Below, in pieces: positions 28,570 to 36,512 of a stretch of DNA of 64,000 bases (position 1 is its first letter; each line of letters begins with the position of its first letter). Position numbers and translations under genes: made by a program. The stretch is from Planctomycetaceae bacterium. GTDB lineage: Bacteria > Planctomycetota > Planctomycetia > Planctomycetales > Planctomycetaceae. The notes beneath the pieces are model-generated. The model searched no databases. It was not told the origin of the DNA and saw only the letters and a list, made by a program, of their open reading frames with translations. Location: contig JAQWSQ010000202.1 in assembly GCA_029243145.1 (NCBI GenBank), positions 16,707 to 80,706 on the forward strand, given 5' to 3'.

Positions 28570-30690
28570 ATGAGATTCAAACCCGCCTCAATCCTGATAG
28601 TCCTTGCCGTCGCGACCGGCTTGACCTATCTCTTTTGGGAACTGCTTTGGTTGGGTGGAGGATGGATCGGCGGTGACATGTATTCCTATTTCATGCCACA
28701 GAAGCTGGTCTACCAGGAAGCCCTCCAACGTGGTGACTGGGCTTTGTGGAACGACGTGGTCTCGCTCGGCTATCCTCAACATGCAGAGAGTCAAACGGGC
28801 GTCTTCTATCCATTTCATCTACTGTTTTATTCGACTCTCTCGCTCAATGATGCCTATCACATCAACCAGTTGGTCCATTACATTATTGCCTTTGCCGGGA
28901 TGGCTTTGCTCGCTCAATCGTTCGGGTTGTCATTGCGGGCTGCGTTACTGGCGAGTCTGGTGTATGTGTATGGCTGGTTTCCACCAAGAAATTGCCTGGA
29001 GTGGGCCATCATCGGCGGCGCTTGGATGCCTTGGGCGATCTGGTCTGTGAATCAGTTTTTGACGACACGCCACTGGCGGTATCTGATCGGCCTGTCGGTC
29101 TTCGTCTGCTTGCAACTTCTGCCCGGCCATTTTGTCATCGGGTTTTTGACCATCCTGACTTCCCTCGCCTTCACGCTGGCGCGTCTGTGGTGGATCCCTA
29201 AGTTCGATGCCAAACAAGAGGCTCCATCAACCTCACCGTTACGCAGAGTCCCCGTGTTTCTCGCCGTGATGGGAGCGGTCGGCTGCGGGTTTTTGCTCGC
29301 GGGAATTCAACTTCTCCCCACCTGGCATCTCAAACAAGGCAGTCAGCGAGACAACGCCGTCCATGATGTTGCGTACGGACACTTGCCGCCCGGCTATTTG
29401 TCTCAAGTGGTGATGCCTTGGAAGTGGTACGGATTGGCTCCTGCGGAACGTGATAACGCACTCAATCAGATGAAAGTCCTGACGGCACACTCAGCCACCA
29501 ATCAAGCAGAAGCTCATCTCTACTTTGGATTGATCCCGTTACTGCTCGCCTTGCTGGGACTTATTCCGACAAAAGAACAGAGACCTTTCACCGGTCGGCA
29601 ACGACTGTTTTTGTGGTCGCTGGCGATTCTGGCTCTGACGTATGCCTTTGGTTGGTGGCTGCCCATCACTCGGCATCTGCCGGGGTTTTCGTTCTTCATT
29701 GGTCCGGGACGTTACGGATTGATCACAACATTGGCAATCGCGTTACTCGCGGCAGAATCGGCCGACTGTTGGTTTGGAAAGATTCATCTCGGTACTCGGA
29801 CACTTGTCTGGGGAATCGTCTTGGCATTGACGATGGCTGATCTGTATATCCTCCCGGGCAATGTCCGCTATGCCTACACCGTTTCGAATCCTCCCATCAA
29901 CTATCGAGATCAAAGCCCCGTCAAAGAGTTTCTTACCGATGTTCAAGGGCAAACGGGGCAACCAGTGAGACTTTATGCTCCGGGTGCGAATCTGCCCTCA
30001 CTGCTTGGGTTTTCGACAGTTCCCGAATACCTGGGTCTCGGACCTGCCGAGTATTACGAAGACAATTTGCGTATTCCTCCACCACCTGAATTGGCTGAAG
30101 GGGAGAGTATACTGCCGGTTGATGATGCATTCATTCACTGGATACAAAACGCCGGCGTGACTCACCTCTTGACCGAACAGCCACTTTCGCGAGATTGGCC
30201 GGCTGAACTGGTTCTGAAAGTGAACGATCCCTTTTTGAATGCCTGTTGGGGACGCGGCCCGAATGCCGTCCATTATCTCTCCCGGCTTGAAGAGACGCGC
30301 GGACGCTGGTTTTGGGAGAAAGATTCACCCGAGAACAATGTGGCATTAGTGGAAAGCGTACCCCATCGCAAAGAATATTTGGTCAATAACGAGTCCTCAA
30401 ATCGATTGACGGTCACAGAATTAATGTCTCCCGGTTGGAAGGTGACGATTGATGGACGGCCTGCAAAAGCGACCAAGCAGGAAGAACTTTTTCGCGGCGT
30501 AGAAATTCCTGCTGGCGAGCATCGGATTGTCTGGAGCTACGAACCGGTCTCATTTAAGATCGGGATTTGGATCAGCGCCTTCACGTTATTGTTTCTCGCC
30601 GGTGTTGCCCATATTCGTTTTTGGCATCCGGGCAAATTGACGTGGTTTGATTCAAACTATGATCGCTCTCAGCAAAAGGAGAGCACTTAA
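28570..30690 (+). CDS. YfhO-like polytopic membrane protein
   Basis: A 706-residue integral membrane protein with about eleven hydrophobic helices and a C-terminal soluble domain. The first loop GGDMYSYFMPQKLVYQEALQ and WNDVVSLGYPQHAESQTGVF resemble GT-C glycosyltransferases, and the C-terminal ELMSPGWKVTIDGRPAK plus the EIPAGEHRIVWSYEP tail are the standard ending of YfhO proteins. In Gram-positives such proteins attach sugars to teichoic acids; in planctomycetes the substrate is unknown. The DxD-like Asp in GGDMY of the first loop is a plausible catalytic site. Next gene starts two bases after its stop, so they may be co-transcribed. Confidence 0.85.
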   Translation: MRFKPASILIVLAVATGLTYLFWELLWLGGGWIGGDMYSYFMPQKLVYQEALQRGDWALWNDVVSLGYPQHAESQTGVFYPFHLLFYSTLSLNDAYHINQLVHYIIAFAGMALLAQSFGLSLRAALLASLVYVYGWFPPRNCLEWAIIGGAWMPWAIWSVNQFLTTRHWRYLIGLSVFVCLQLLPGHFVIGFLTILTSLAFTLARLWWIPKFDAKQEAPSTSPLRRVPVFLAVMGAVGCGFLLAGIQLLPTWHLKQGSQRDNAVHDVAYGHLPPGYLSQVVMPWKWYGLAPAERDNALNQMKVLTAHSATNQAEAHLYFGLIPLLLALLGLIPTKEQRPFTGRQRLFLWSLAILALTYAFGWWLPITRHLPGFSFFIGPGRYGLITTLAIALLAAESADCWFGKIHLGTRTLVWGIVLALTMADLYILPGNVRYAYTVSNPPINYRDQSPVKEFLTDVQGQTGQPVRLYAPGANLPSLLGFSTVPEYLGLGPAEYYEDNLRIPPPPELAEGESILPVDDAFIHWIQNAGVTHLLTEQPLSRDWPAELVLKVNDPFLNACWGRGPNAVHYLSRLEETRGRWFWEKDSPENNVALVESVPHRKEYLVNNESSNRLTVTELMSPGWKVTIDGRPAKATKQEELFRGVEIPAGEHRIVWSYEPVSFKIGIWISAFTLLFLAGVAHIRFWHPGKLTWFDSNYDRSQQKEST

Positions 30691-30691
30691 A

Positions 30692-30994
30692 ATGGGATTA
30701 CTCCTCAGATTTCCTAACGTCACTTGTCAAACTGGCGGTGAAGAGCATTCAGGCTGGCTGCCTCCCAATGCTTCGAAGCCAAGTCCGACACCAATAATCA
30801 TTTATCAAGCGGACGTGAGTCTCGAATTTGATGGATCTGGATATCTTGTCATCTGCGCCGCACACCTACCCGAACATCAGTGTGCGCCGTACACTTTTGA
30901 TGAATGGCATGCATCCAAAGAAGTTGCGATGCAAAGCATAAATGAGCAATTCAAACTCGATATCTCCGATCATATAGGAGAAGTGGAAGAGTAA
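30692..30994 (+). CDS. Small protein of unknown function (100 residues)
   Basis: Starts two bases after the YfhO-like stop codon, preceded by AAAAGGAGAG about ten bases upstream, a good ribosome site. It has no membrane helix or signal. The middle part (ADVSLEFDGSGYLVICAAH) looks like paired beta strands, followed by a helix (SKEVAMQSINEQFKLDI) with an acidic end. An in-frame upstream start at 30647 would overlap the previous gene. I recognise no family. Codon use is ordinary. Either a small accessory protein or an unrelated passenger of the operon. Confidence 0.55.
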   Translation: MGLLLRFPNVTCQTGGEEHSGWLPPNASKPSPTPIIIYQADVSLEFDGSGYLVICAAHLPEHQCAPYTFDEWHASKEVAMQSINEQFKLDISDHIGEVEE

Positions 30995-31006
30995 TCAACG
31001 TCCCCT

Positions 31007-31022
31007 GCCAGCTTGCGCTGGC
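31007..31022 (-). repeat. REP-like hairpin, GCAA loop (copy E)
   Basis: GCCAGC-TTGC-GCTGGC is a perfect six-pair stem; on the minus strand the loop is GCAA closed by C-G. An A/C-rich stretch with iterated CAAAGCACA follows (31037-31083), just before the oxidoreductase start. Confidence 0.6.
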
Positions 31023-31088
31023 GGCTCAAATCGACACCAAGCACAAAATACAAAGCACAAAACACCAACCCACAAAGCACAACCGACC

Positions 31089-32087
31089 ATGAAAGCTGCC
31101 TACATCAACGAAACCGGAGAACCGAGTGTCATCCAGTACGGCGACTTGCCAGATCCCACTCCAACGGCAGGACAGGTTCTCGTTCAAGTCGGAGCCGTTT
31201 CGGTCAATCCCATCGACACATACATTCGCTCGGGAGCCGTCCCGCTGGAACTCACATTCCCGTACATCATTGGTTGCGATCTGGCCGGGACAGTTTCAGC
31301 CGTCGGTGAGGGAGTGACTAGATTTCAGGTTGGTGATCGTGTTTGGGGCAGTAACCAATCATTGATGGGGCGACCGGGAAGTTTTGCGGAACTCGCGGCT
31401 ATCGACGAACAGTGGCTCTATCCGACGCCTGACGGGATGCATGATAATCAAGCAGCAGCGGGAGCACTTGTCGGCATCACGTCTCATTTGGGACTGTTTT
31501 TGCACGGTCGTCTTCAGCCGGGCGAAGTGGTCTTCGTCAATGGCGGGACGGGTGGAGTTGGCTCGGCGGTCATTCAATTGGCGAAATCCGCAGGAGCCAA
31601 AGTTATCACCACGGCTGGCAGCGAAGAGAAATTAGCACACTGTCGAAAATTGGGAGCTGACTTGGCGGTCAATTACCAATCAGAGACTCTCGATGCAGAG
31701 ATCAAATCGTTCACGACTGAGCACGGTGGCATCAATCTGTGGTATGAAACTCAACGTGAGCCGACCACCGAACGAACCATCGGCATGATGCAAAAACGGG
31801 GTCGTGTGATTTTGATGGCGGGTCGCGAGGCGCGTCCTGAATTTCCATTGGGACAGTTTTATACCAATGATCTCAGTCTCATCGGGTTTGCCATGTTCAA
31901 CGCGAGCCACGACGAACAACGTGCTTGTGCGGAGCAAATGAACGATTGGTTCACGGCGGGAACATGGTCTCCCCAAATTGGCAAGACGATGCCCTTGTCG
32001 GACGCCGCGGATGCTCATCAACTCCAGCAGGATAACACGCTCGGCAAAGAGGGGACTCTGTCGGGAAAGATTGTACTCACCGTGTGA
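31089..32087 (+). CDS. Zinc-independent NADPH:quinone oxidoreductase (MDR family)
   Basis: A 332-residue medium-chain reductase. The GroES-like domain reads SVNPIDTYIRSGAVP and FPYIIGCDLAGTVSAVGEGV; the Rossmann domain has FVNGGTGGVGSAVIQLAKSA, the NADPH-binding glycine motif, with AGSEEKLAHCRKLGAD as the adenine-ribose region. The zinc-binding cysteines of alcohol dehydrogenases are missing, which places it with quinone oxidoreductases. It follows the REP-like hairpin E and an A/C-rich leader. Converges with cysE, seven bases apart. Substrate not predictable. Confidence 0.9.
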   Translation: MKAAYINETGEPSVIQYGDLPDPTPTAGQVLVQVGAVSVNPIDTYIRSGAVPLELTFPYIIGCDLAGTVSAVGEGVTRFQVGDRVWGSNQSLMGRPGSFAELAAIDEQWLYPTPDGMHDNQAAAGALVGITSHLGLFLHGRLQPGEVVFVNGGTGGVGSAVIQLAKSAGAKVITTAGSEEKLAHCRKLGADLAVNYQSETLDAEIKSFTTEHGGINLWYETQREPTTERTIGMMQKRGRVILMAGREARPEFPLGQFYTNDLSLIGFAMFNASHDEQRACAEQMNDWFTAGTWSPQIGKTMPLSDAADAHQLQQDNTLGKEGTLSGKIVLTV

Positions 32088-32094
32088 ATGCGAT

Positions 32095-33030
32095 TCAGGA
32101 CGCATCCCGAAAGCGCAGTTGCGGTTTTTCAATGGTGACCATGGTGTCGGGGGGAACACTCTTCATCAAAGAGACACTGGCGCCCACGACCGAGTTTTTA
32201 CCGATGATCGTGTTTCCTCCGAGAATCGTGGCATTCGCATAGATGACCACATTCTCTTCGATGGTGGGATGCCGTTTCTGTCCACGAATTATGTTCCCCG
32301 AATCGTCTTTCGGAAAACTCAACGCCCCCAATGTCACGCCTTGATAGACTTTCACATTGGCGGCGATTTCGCAGGTTTCGCCGACAACAACACCGGTTCC
32401 GTGATCAATAAAAAAGGAAGGACCGATGCGGGCTCCCGGATGAATATCGATCCCCGTGAGTGAATGCGACCATTCGGAGATCATTCGTGGAATTAAGGGC
32501 ACATCAAGTAGATACAACTCGTGAGCCAAACGATGCATCGTGATCGCTTCCAGGCCGGGATAGCAGAAGATGATTTCATCGAGTCCACTAGCGGCGGGAT
32601 CACCGACATAAGCGGCATCGACATCGGACGAAATAAGCTCACGCAGGTGGGGGATCTTTTCCAGAAAACGGATCGTCTTTTCCTGTCCGACGGCTTCGAA
32701 ATCAGTCTCACGATTGTCTCCGCAATTGAGGTGATGTTCGATTTGGAAGGTATGCCTCAACGCACGGGCGACCTGCTGCGTGAGCCGGTCGTGCAGGCTG
32801 TCGATCATGTCGCCCACGTAGAAAGTGACATTGCCGAGATGTAGGTTCTGCCGTTTTCGATAACCGGGAAAGATGATCTCTTTCAGATCTTCGGCAATCT
32901 GAATGATGGCTTCGCGATTCGGAAGTGGACAGTGCCCAAGTTGGTTGATGTTTCCGATCTCATGGTAGGTAGCCACGATCCGGTCAGTCAAATCGGGAAG
33001 TTGTTCTTTCAGTCGTAAATCAGTGGCCAT
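32095..33030 (-). CDS. cysE: Serine O-acetyltransferase (long form)
   Basis: A 311-residue acetyltransferase that makes O-acetylserine for cysteine synthesis. The N-terminal helical domain is followed by [19 protein letters not shown], and the left-handed beta-helix shows [29 protein letters not shown] and [12 protein letters not shown], with catalytic Asp and His in [11 protein letters not shown] and IDHGTG. A C-terminal tail follows [15 protein letters not shown] 33030 is used; an ATG eight codons upstream is in frame. No cysK is adjacent. The 370 bases upstream hold no gene. Confidence 0.93.
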   Translation of the reverse strand: MATDLRLKEQLPDLTDRIVATYHEIGNINQLGHCPLPNREAIIQIAEDLKEIIFPGYRKRQNLHLGNVTFYVGDMIDSLHDRLTQQVARALRHTFQIEHHLNCGDNRETDFEAVGQEKTIRFLEKIPHLRELISSDVDAAYVGDPAASGLDEIIFCYPGLEAITMHRLAHELYLLDVPLIPRMISEWSHSLTGIDIHPGARIGPSFFIDHGTGVVVGETCEIAANVKVYQGVTLGALSFPKDDSGNIIRGQKRHPTIEENVVIYANATILGGNTIIGKNSVVGASVSLMKSVPPDTMVTIEKPQLRFRDAS

Positions 33031-33399
33031 GGCCGCTTCCTCGGTAAAACGCAATTTCCGCTGAACGCTGCTTAATCCAGAGGATATCTGGTTTTCACAG
33101 AGTTTGTGGACTGTCTGCCTATCTCAAGATCGACGAAAACCGACTGGGGATTCAGTGTGAGTTTGGTCCCGAACGAGTCATTCGACCGTTTTTTCCGCTA
33201 TTGCCCTTATATCTTGACACACCCGGCGAAGAAAAGTCCCATTTATAGTCCATATTTCTGTAACTGATTTTCTGGTAACGACTTTCACCATGCAAAATAG
33301 GCTCGATCTGATTCACGATTTGAGTTCGACACGCCGATAACAGGGAAGTAATGACATGACGGAAATTCCTGCGCTCACGTTGCGCCGCCCTCCACAATT
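33031..33399. other. Intergenic region between divergent cysE and CPBP genes
   Basis: About 370 bases with no credible gene. A TTGACA at 33214 and TATAGT at 33244 are 24 bases apart, too far for a normal sigma-70 promoter. No repeat or leader peptide is visible. Confidence 0.6.
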
Positions 33400-34179
33400 A
33401 TGGTTGCTGAAAATCCTTCTTGCCTACCAGCGAAATCCGACTCTGTTGCTCTCGATTACTGGGAGTTAACCCGGCAGCCGCTGCCTTCTGCCATATTTCT
33501 ATTGCCTCTTTTGTTGATCTACGAGTTCGGTATTTTGATGCTCTCTCAAGCGGGAGAGCTCACAGCCCGCAACGGGGCCGATCACTGGATTCGCGAAGGT
33601 CTACTATCAGTCGGTTTTCAACAGACACACTTACTGCCCTCGCTGATACTGATCGCGTTGGCAGTCTGGCATTTTGCAGGAAAATTCCCTCACAAAATTT
33701 CTGGCGAATTACTGTCTGGCATGCTGGCGGAAAGCCTGCTATTTGCGGTGGTTCTTGTCGTCATTGGCCAAACTCAGGATCTGCTCTTTCAGCAATGGTC
33801 GGCTCACGAATTACTGGCAATTTTCCCCGACAATGCAGCGAGCACTGCCATCAGTTACATCGGTGCCGGCATCTACGAAGAAGTTTTATTCCGGGGAATT
33901 CTTTGCACGCTGTTATACGCGGGAGGCCGGAGCTTAAAGATCCCCATGATGGCGAGCTTGATTTGTGCAATGATTGTATCGAGCCTGCTATTTTCAGGGG
34001 CTCACTACATCGGGCCTGCCGCCGATCAATACTCGCACTTCAGCTTTCTGTTTCGCGTTTGTGCGGGAATGTATTTCGCGGGCCTGTTTTTCTGCCGTGG
34101 ACTGGGCATTGCCATCGGTGCGCATACCGCGTACGACTTACTCGTCGGATTACTGCTACCGGCAATGATGGCAAATTGA
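33400..34179 (+). CDS. CPBP-family intramembrane glutamic protease (CAAX-type)
   Basis: A 259-residue polytopic membrane protein with about seven helices. The CPBP signature is complete: YEEVLFRGILCT (paired Glu and Arg, residues about 155-165), a His in LFSGAHYI and a C-terminal GIAIGAHTAYDLLVG with His and Asp. Family members cleave prenylated or bacteriocin-type peptides, or serve as scaffolds. No target gene lies beside it. The unusual 45-residue N-terminal extension before the first helix pair (ending LPSAIFLLPLLLIYEFG) is common in planctomycete members. The next gene is on the opposite strand, 17 bases away. Confidence 0.85.
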   Translation: MVAENPSCLPAKSDSVALDYWELTRQPLPSAIFLLPLLLIYEFGILMLSQAGELTARNGADHWIREGLLSVGFQQTHLLPSLILIALAVWHFAGKFPHKISGELLSGMLAESLLFAVVLVVIGQTQDLLFQQWSAHELLAIFPDNAASTAISYIGAGIYEEVLFRGILCTLLYAGGRSLKIPMMASLICAMIVSSLLFSGAHYIGPAADQYSHFSFLFRVCAGMYFAGLFFCRGLGIAIGAHTAYDLLVGLLLPAMMAN

Positions 34180-34196
34180 GTCGAGCTGATTGGTAT

Positions 34197-35006
34197 TTAT
34201 TCTTCGCCAGAATCAACCGCGATGTCGTTCTCCGATTCCGGTACGTTTTCTTTCTCTGGTTGTCGTGTCCAGCGCCAAGCGAAAGCGATTAAACAGGCAA
34301 TCATCAACAGCGCCAGCAGATAGGTACCGACGGAGAGATCAAGTTTCAAACGTACCCAAGCGGTCCAAAGCAGGAACCCGAACGAAATCCGCACCATCGT
34401 ATGAAAAGACTGGTAACGAAGTTGTTCCAAAAACGCGGAGCGAATCCATTGCATCGTGTCGGCAACTCTCGTCTCGACCATTTGATGTGGGTCGACACGA
34501 TTAAAAGTCAATCGTCGGACCCATTTGGAGACATTCGAATTCAAAGCGATCTCACCGTGACGCAGATTGGTTTCCAGATCTTTAAAATTGACCGGCGTGA
34601 CCTGAAACAATCCTTTGAAATCAAAATAGAACATCGCCGCCATCAATGCGATGACCGGCAGAAAGACTTCAGCCGAGGCCCACAAGTCGGGAGGAGCAAT
34701 TTCGGCATCATCCCAAATGAGCCGATAGCTGACCATATGGATGAGATAAATCGCCAGCATGATTCCAACCGGAATCGTCATCGTCCAGTTTAACAGCGAG
34801 CGCGAATGTTTTTTAACCAAGTCGTACATAGCGGGCCACTTTTCTGGCATCGACCAGAACAACGCCACATAGGATCGGTATAGTTGATAACGTATTGCGA
34901 GACTGAAAAAAAATGTCGCCAGCAAATACCATTCAAACAAAGTAATCAGGTTCAAGGCAGCGAGCGTTGTTTCTTGCCCGCAGACCGGACAACTCCATAG
35001 CAACAT
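34197..35006 (-). CDS. Membrane protein of unknown function with N-terminal CXXC
   Basis: A 269-residue membrane protein. The ATG at 35006 is chosen for its AGGAG ribosome site seven bases upstream. Residues 1-12 hold a CPVC pair (LLWSCPVCGQETTLAAL) at the edge of the first helix. Four or five hydrophobic helices follow, the last near WVRLKLDLSVGTYLLALLMI, with a soluble middle loop carrying FKGLFQVTPVNFKDLETNLR. The tail is acidic. I do not recognise the family. It lies upstream of the coiled-coil gene on the same strand in reverse order, 42 bases apart, so it may be read together with it. Confidence 0.7.
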   Translation of the reverse strand: MLLWSCPVCGQETTLAALNLITLFEWYLLATFFFSLAIRYQLYRSYVALFWSMPEKWPAMYDLVKKHSRSLLNWTMTIPVGIMLAIYLIHMVSYRLIWDDAEIAPPDLWASAEVFLPVIALMAAMFYFDFKGLFQVTPVNFKDLETNLRHGEIALNSNVSKWVRRLTFNRVDPHQMVETRVADTMQWIRSAFLEQLRYQSFHTMVRISFGFLLWTAWVRLKLDLSVGTYLLALLMIACLIAFAWRWTRQPEKENVPESENDIAVDSGEE

Positions 35007-35048
35007 GAATCTCTCCTGATGCAATCAGGCTTGTTGTTCGACAGATAA

Positions 35049-35228
35049 TTAAGCGTCGGCTTTGGCTTTTTCGATGGCCGACTCTTGTTCGGAGATCGCA
35101 TTTTCCAGTTTGCGGACTTCTTCCGGGTCATCCATTTGTTGCCTGCAACCCGCCAATTTCTGTTGCAGATCCTGGATTTTCTTACGCGCCACTTCGATCT
35201 GCTTTTTCTGCTTCTTGTTCAAACCCAT
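35049..35228 (-). CDS. Small coiled-coil protein (59 residues)
   Basis: Starts at ATG 35228 with GGAGAG seven bases upstream. The whole protein is a predicted coiled coil: MGLNKKQKKQIEVARKKI, then DLQQKLAGCRQQMDDPEE, then helices to ESAIEKAKADA, with heptad hydrophobics and one Cys. No signal or membrane segment. A 105-base divergent gap separates it from the methyltransferase. Similar short coiled-coil proteins are common in planctomycetes, but I assign no function. Confidence 0.65.
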   Translation of the reverse strand: MGLNKKQKKQIEVARKKIQDLQQKLAGCRQQMDDPEEVRKLENAISEQESAIEKAKADA

Positions 35229-35333
35229 CAAATGCTCTCCTGTCAATTGTATGTCTCTTGGAAGATTGTAACCGTTTCCCGTGGTAAGATGCGACTCTCC
35301 CATACTTCAACCGTTTTGCCGGTAATCGCCTCC

Positions 35334-36512
35334 ATGTCGGATATTCAATATCTCATCCCTGCCGAAGCACTCGAAGAACTCCGCCAGGGGACTCTATTTC
35401 GTTGGACGTTATCGCGAAAATCAGGCAACGCTGACAAATCTTTGCCGGACAAAATCGTCGGGCGATTGATTGAAAGCTCCGAAGGAGCCGTCTATCAAAC
35501 TGCCAGTTCTGATGGAAAACGGGAAGTTCACGAAAACCGATCTGCCCATGAAACGGTGGAGTATATCGAGTCTCTCTTCGGCCAACATTACCGACAGATC
35601 AATTTGCACGGCACGAACGCTGATTTTGAACTCAAAGCCAAATCTGGCGGTCGTGTCAAACTCAAAACGATGAAACCGTCCATCAAGAACTATCAAGCGT
35701 CTCATGATCGCTCGAAAAATTATCTGCTCCCCGAAGACCGGCCGATTCCGTTCTTGGTTGAAGCAGGCCTGATCTCGAACGAAGGGAAACTCAAGTCTTC
35801 TGGTCGGGCTAAATTCCGACAGATCAATCGGTATTTGGAATTTCTGAAAGACATATTGCCCGAACTCCCCCAAGACAGGCCACTCCAAATCATCGACTTC
35901 GGCTGTGGCAAGAGCTACCTGACCTTTGCTCTACATCATTGGCTCACTCAAATCGAGAACCGCGAGGCACAGATCGTCGGGCTGGACCGGGAATTGACGG
36001 TCATCGAACATTGTCGTGAAGTCGTCCACAAACTCTCTCTGGAAGATCTCTCTTTCGAACAAGGTGAGATTGCCGGCTATTCTCCTACGGCACCGGTTGA
36101 CTTGGTGATTTCTTTACATGCTTGCGATACCGCCACCGATGATGCCCTCATTCAAGCGGTCGAATGGAATGCGAAAGTGATTCTTGCCGTCCCCTGTTGC
36201 CAGCATGAGTTATTCCCTCAGTTAAAGCATGAATCGCTGCAACCGTTGCTCACTCACGGGATTCTTAAAGAACGTTTCGCGGCCATGGCGACTGATTCGT
36301 TGCGAGCGCTTGCTTTGGAAGCCTGCGGCTATCGTACTCAGTTGGTCGAATTTATTGACATGGAACACACACCCAAGAATGTCATGCTGAGAGCGGTGAA
36401 GTCAGAGAACACGAACACTCCTGCCGCGAATGAATTTGAAGCGTTTCGGAAGTCATTGGGCGAACCGATTCTGCAAATCCAGAAATTGTGTCTATCATCT
36501 TCTCAAGACTGA
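35334..36512 (+). CDS. SAM-dependent methyltransferase (Methyltransf_32-like)
   Basis: A 392-residue class I methyltransferase. Motif I is IIDFGCGKSYLTFALHH near residue 190, motif II ends at IVGLDRELTVIEHC, and the family-specific VISLHACDTATDDAL and AVPCCQHELFPQL replace the usual motif IV; the paired Cys in PCCQHE recalls tRNA/rRNA and METTL25-like enzymes. The N-terminal 130 residues are a separate domain, probably RNA-binding. ATG 35334 is used because an earlier frame start at 35085 runs through the divergent coiled-coil gene. Its last 18 bases overlap the end of the decaheme gene on the other strand. Substrate unknown. Confidence 0.82.
   Translation: MSDIQYLIPAEALEELRQGTLFRWTLSRKSGNADKSLPDKIVGRLIESSEGAVYQTASSDGKREVHENRSAHETVEYIESLFGQHYRQINLHGTNADFELKAKSGGRVKLKTMKPSIKNYQASHDRSKNYLLPEDRPIPFLVEAGLISNEGKLKSSGRAKFRQINRYLEFLKDILPELPQDRPLQIIDFGCGKSYLTFALHHWLTQIENREAQIVGLDRELTVIEHCREVVHKLSLEDLSFEQGEIAGYSPTAPVDLVISLHACDTATDDALIQAVEWNAKVILAVPCCQHELFPQLKHESLQPLLTHGILKERFAAMATDSLRALALEACGYRTQLVEFIDMEHTPKNVMLRAVKSENTNTPAANEFEAFRKSLGEPILQIQKLCLSSSQD

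Noticed and set aside
31037..31086. Iterated CAAAGCACA as a possible CRISPR or regulatory array
   Set aside because: Units are 9-11 bases, irregular and without spacers; it is low-complexity A/C-rich sequence.
33214..33249. TTGACA and TATAGT as a sigma-70 promoter
   Set aside because: The two hexamers are 24 bases apart; about 17 is expected.
33420..34292. Open frame of 290 residues on +
   Set aside because: It runs in another frame over the CPBP protease gene, which has the conserved motifs; this frame has no recognisable domain and is rich in Arg, Cys and His, as expected of a shadow.
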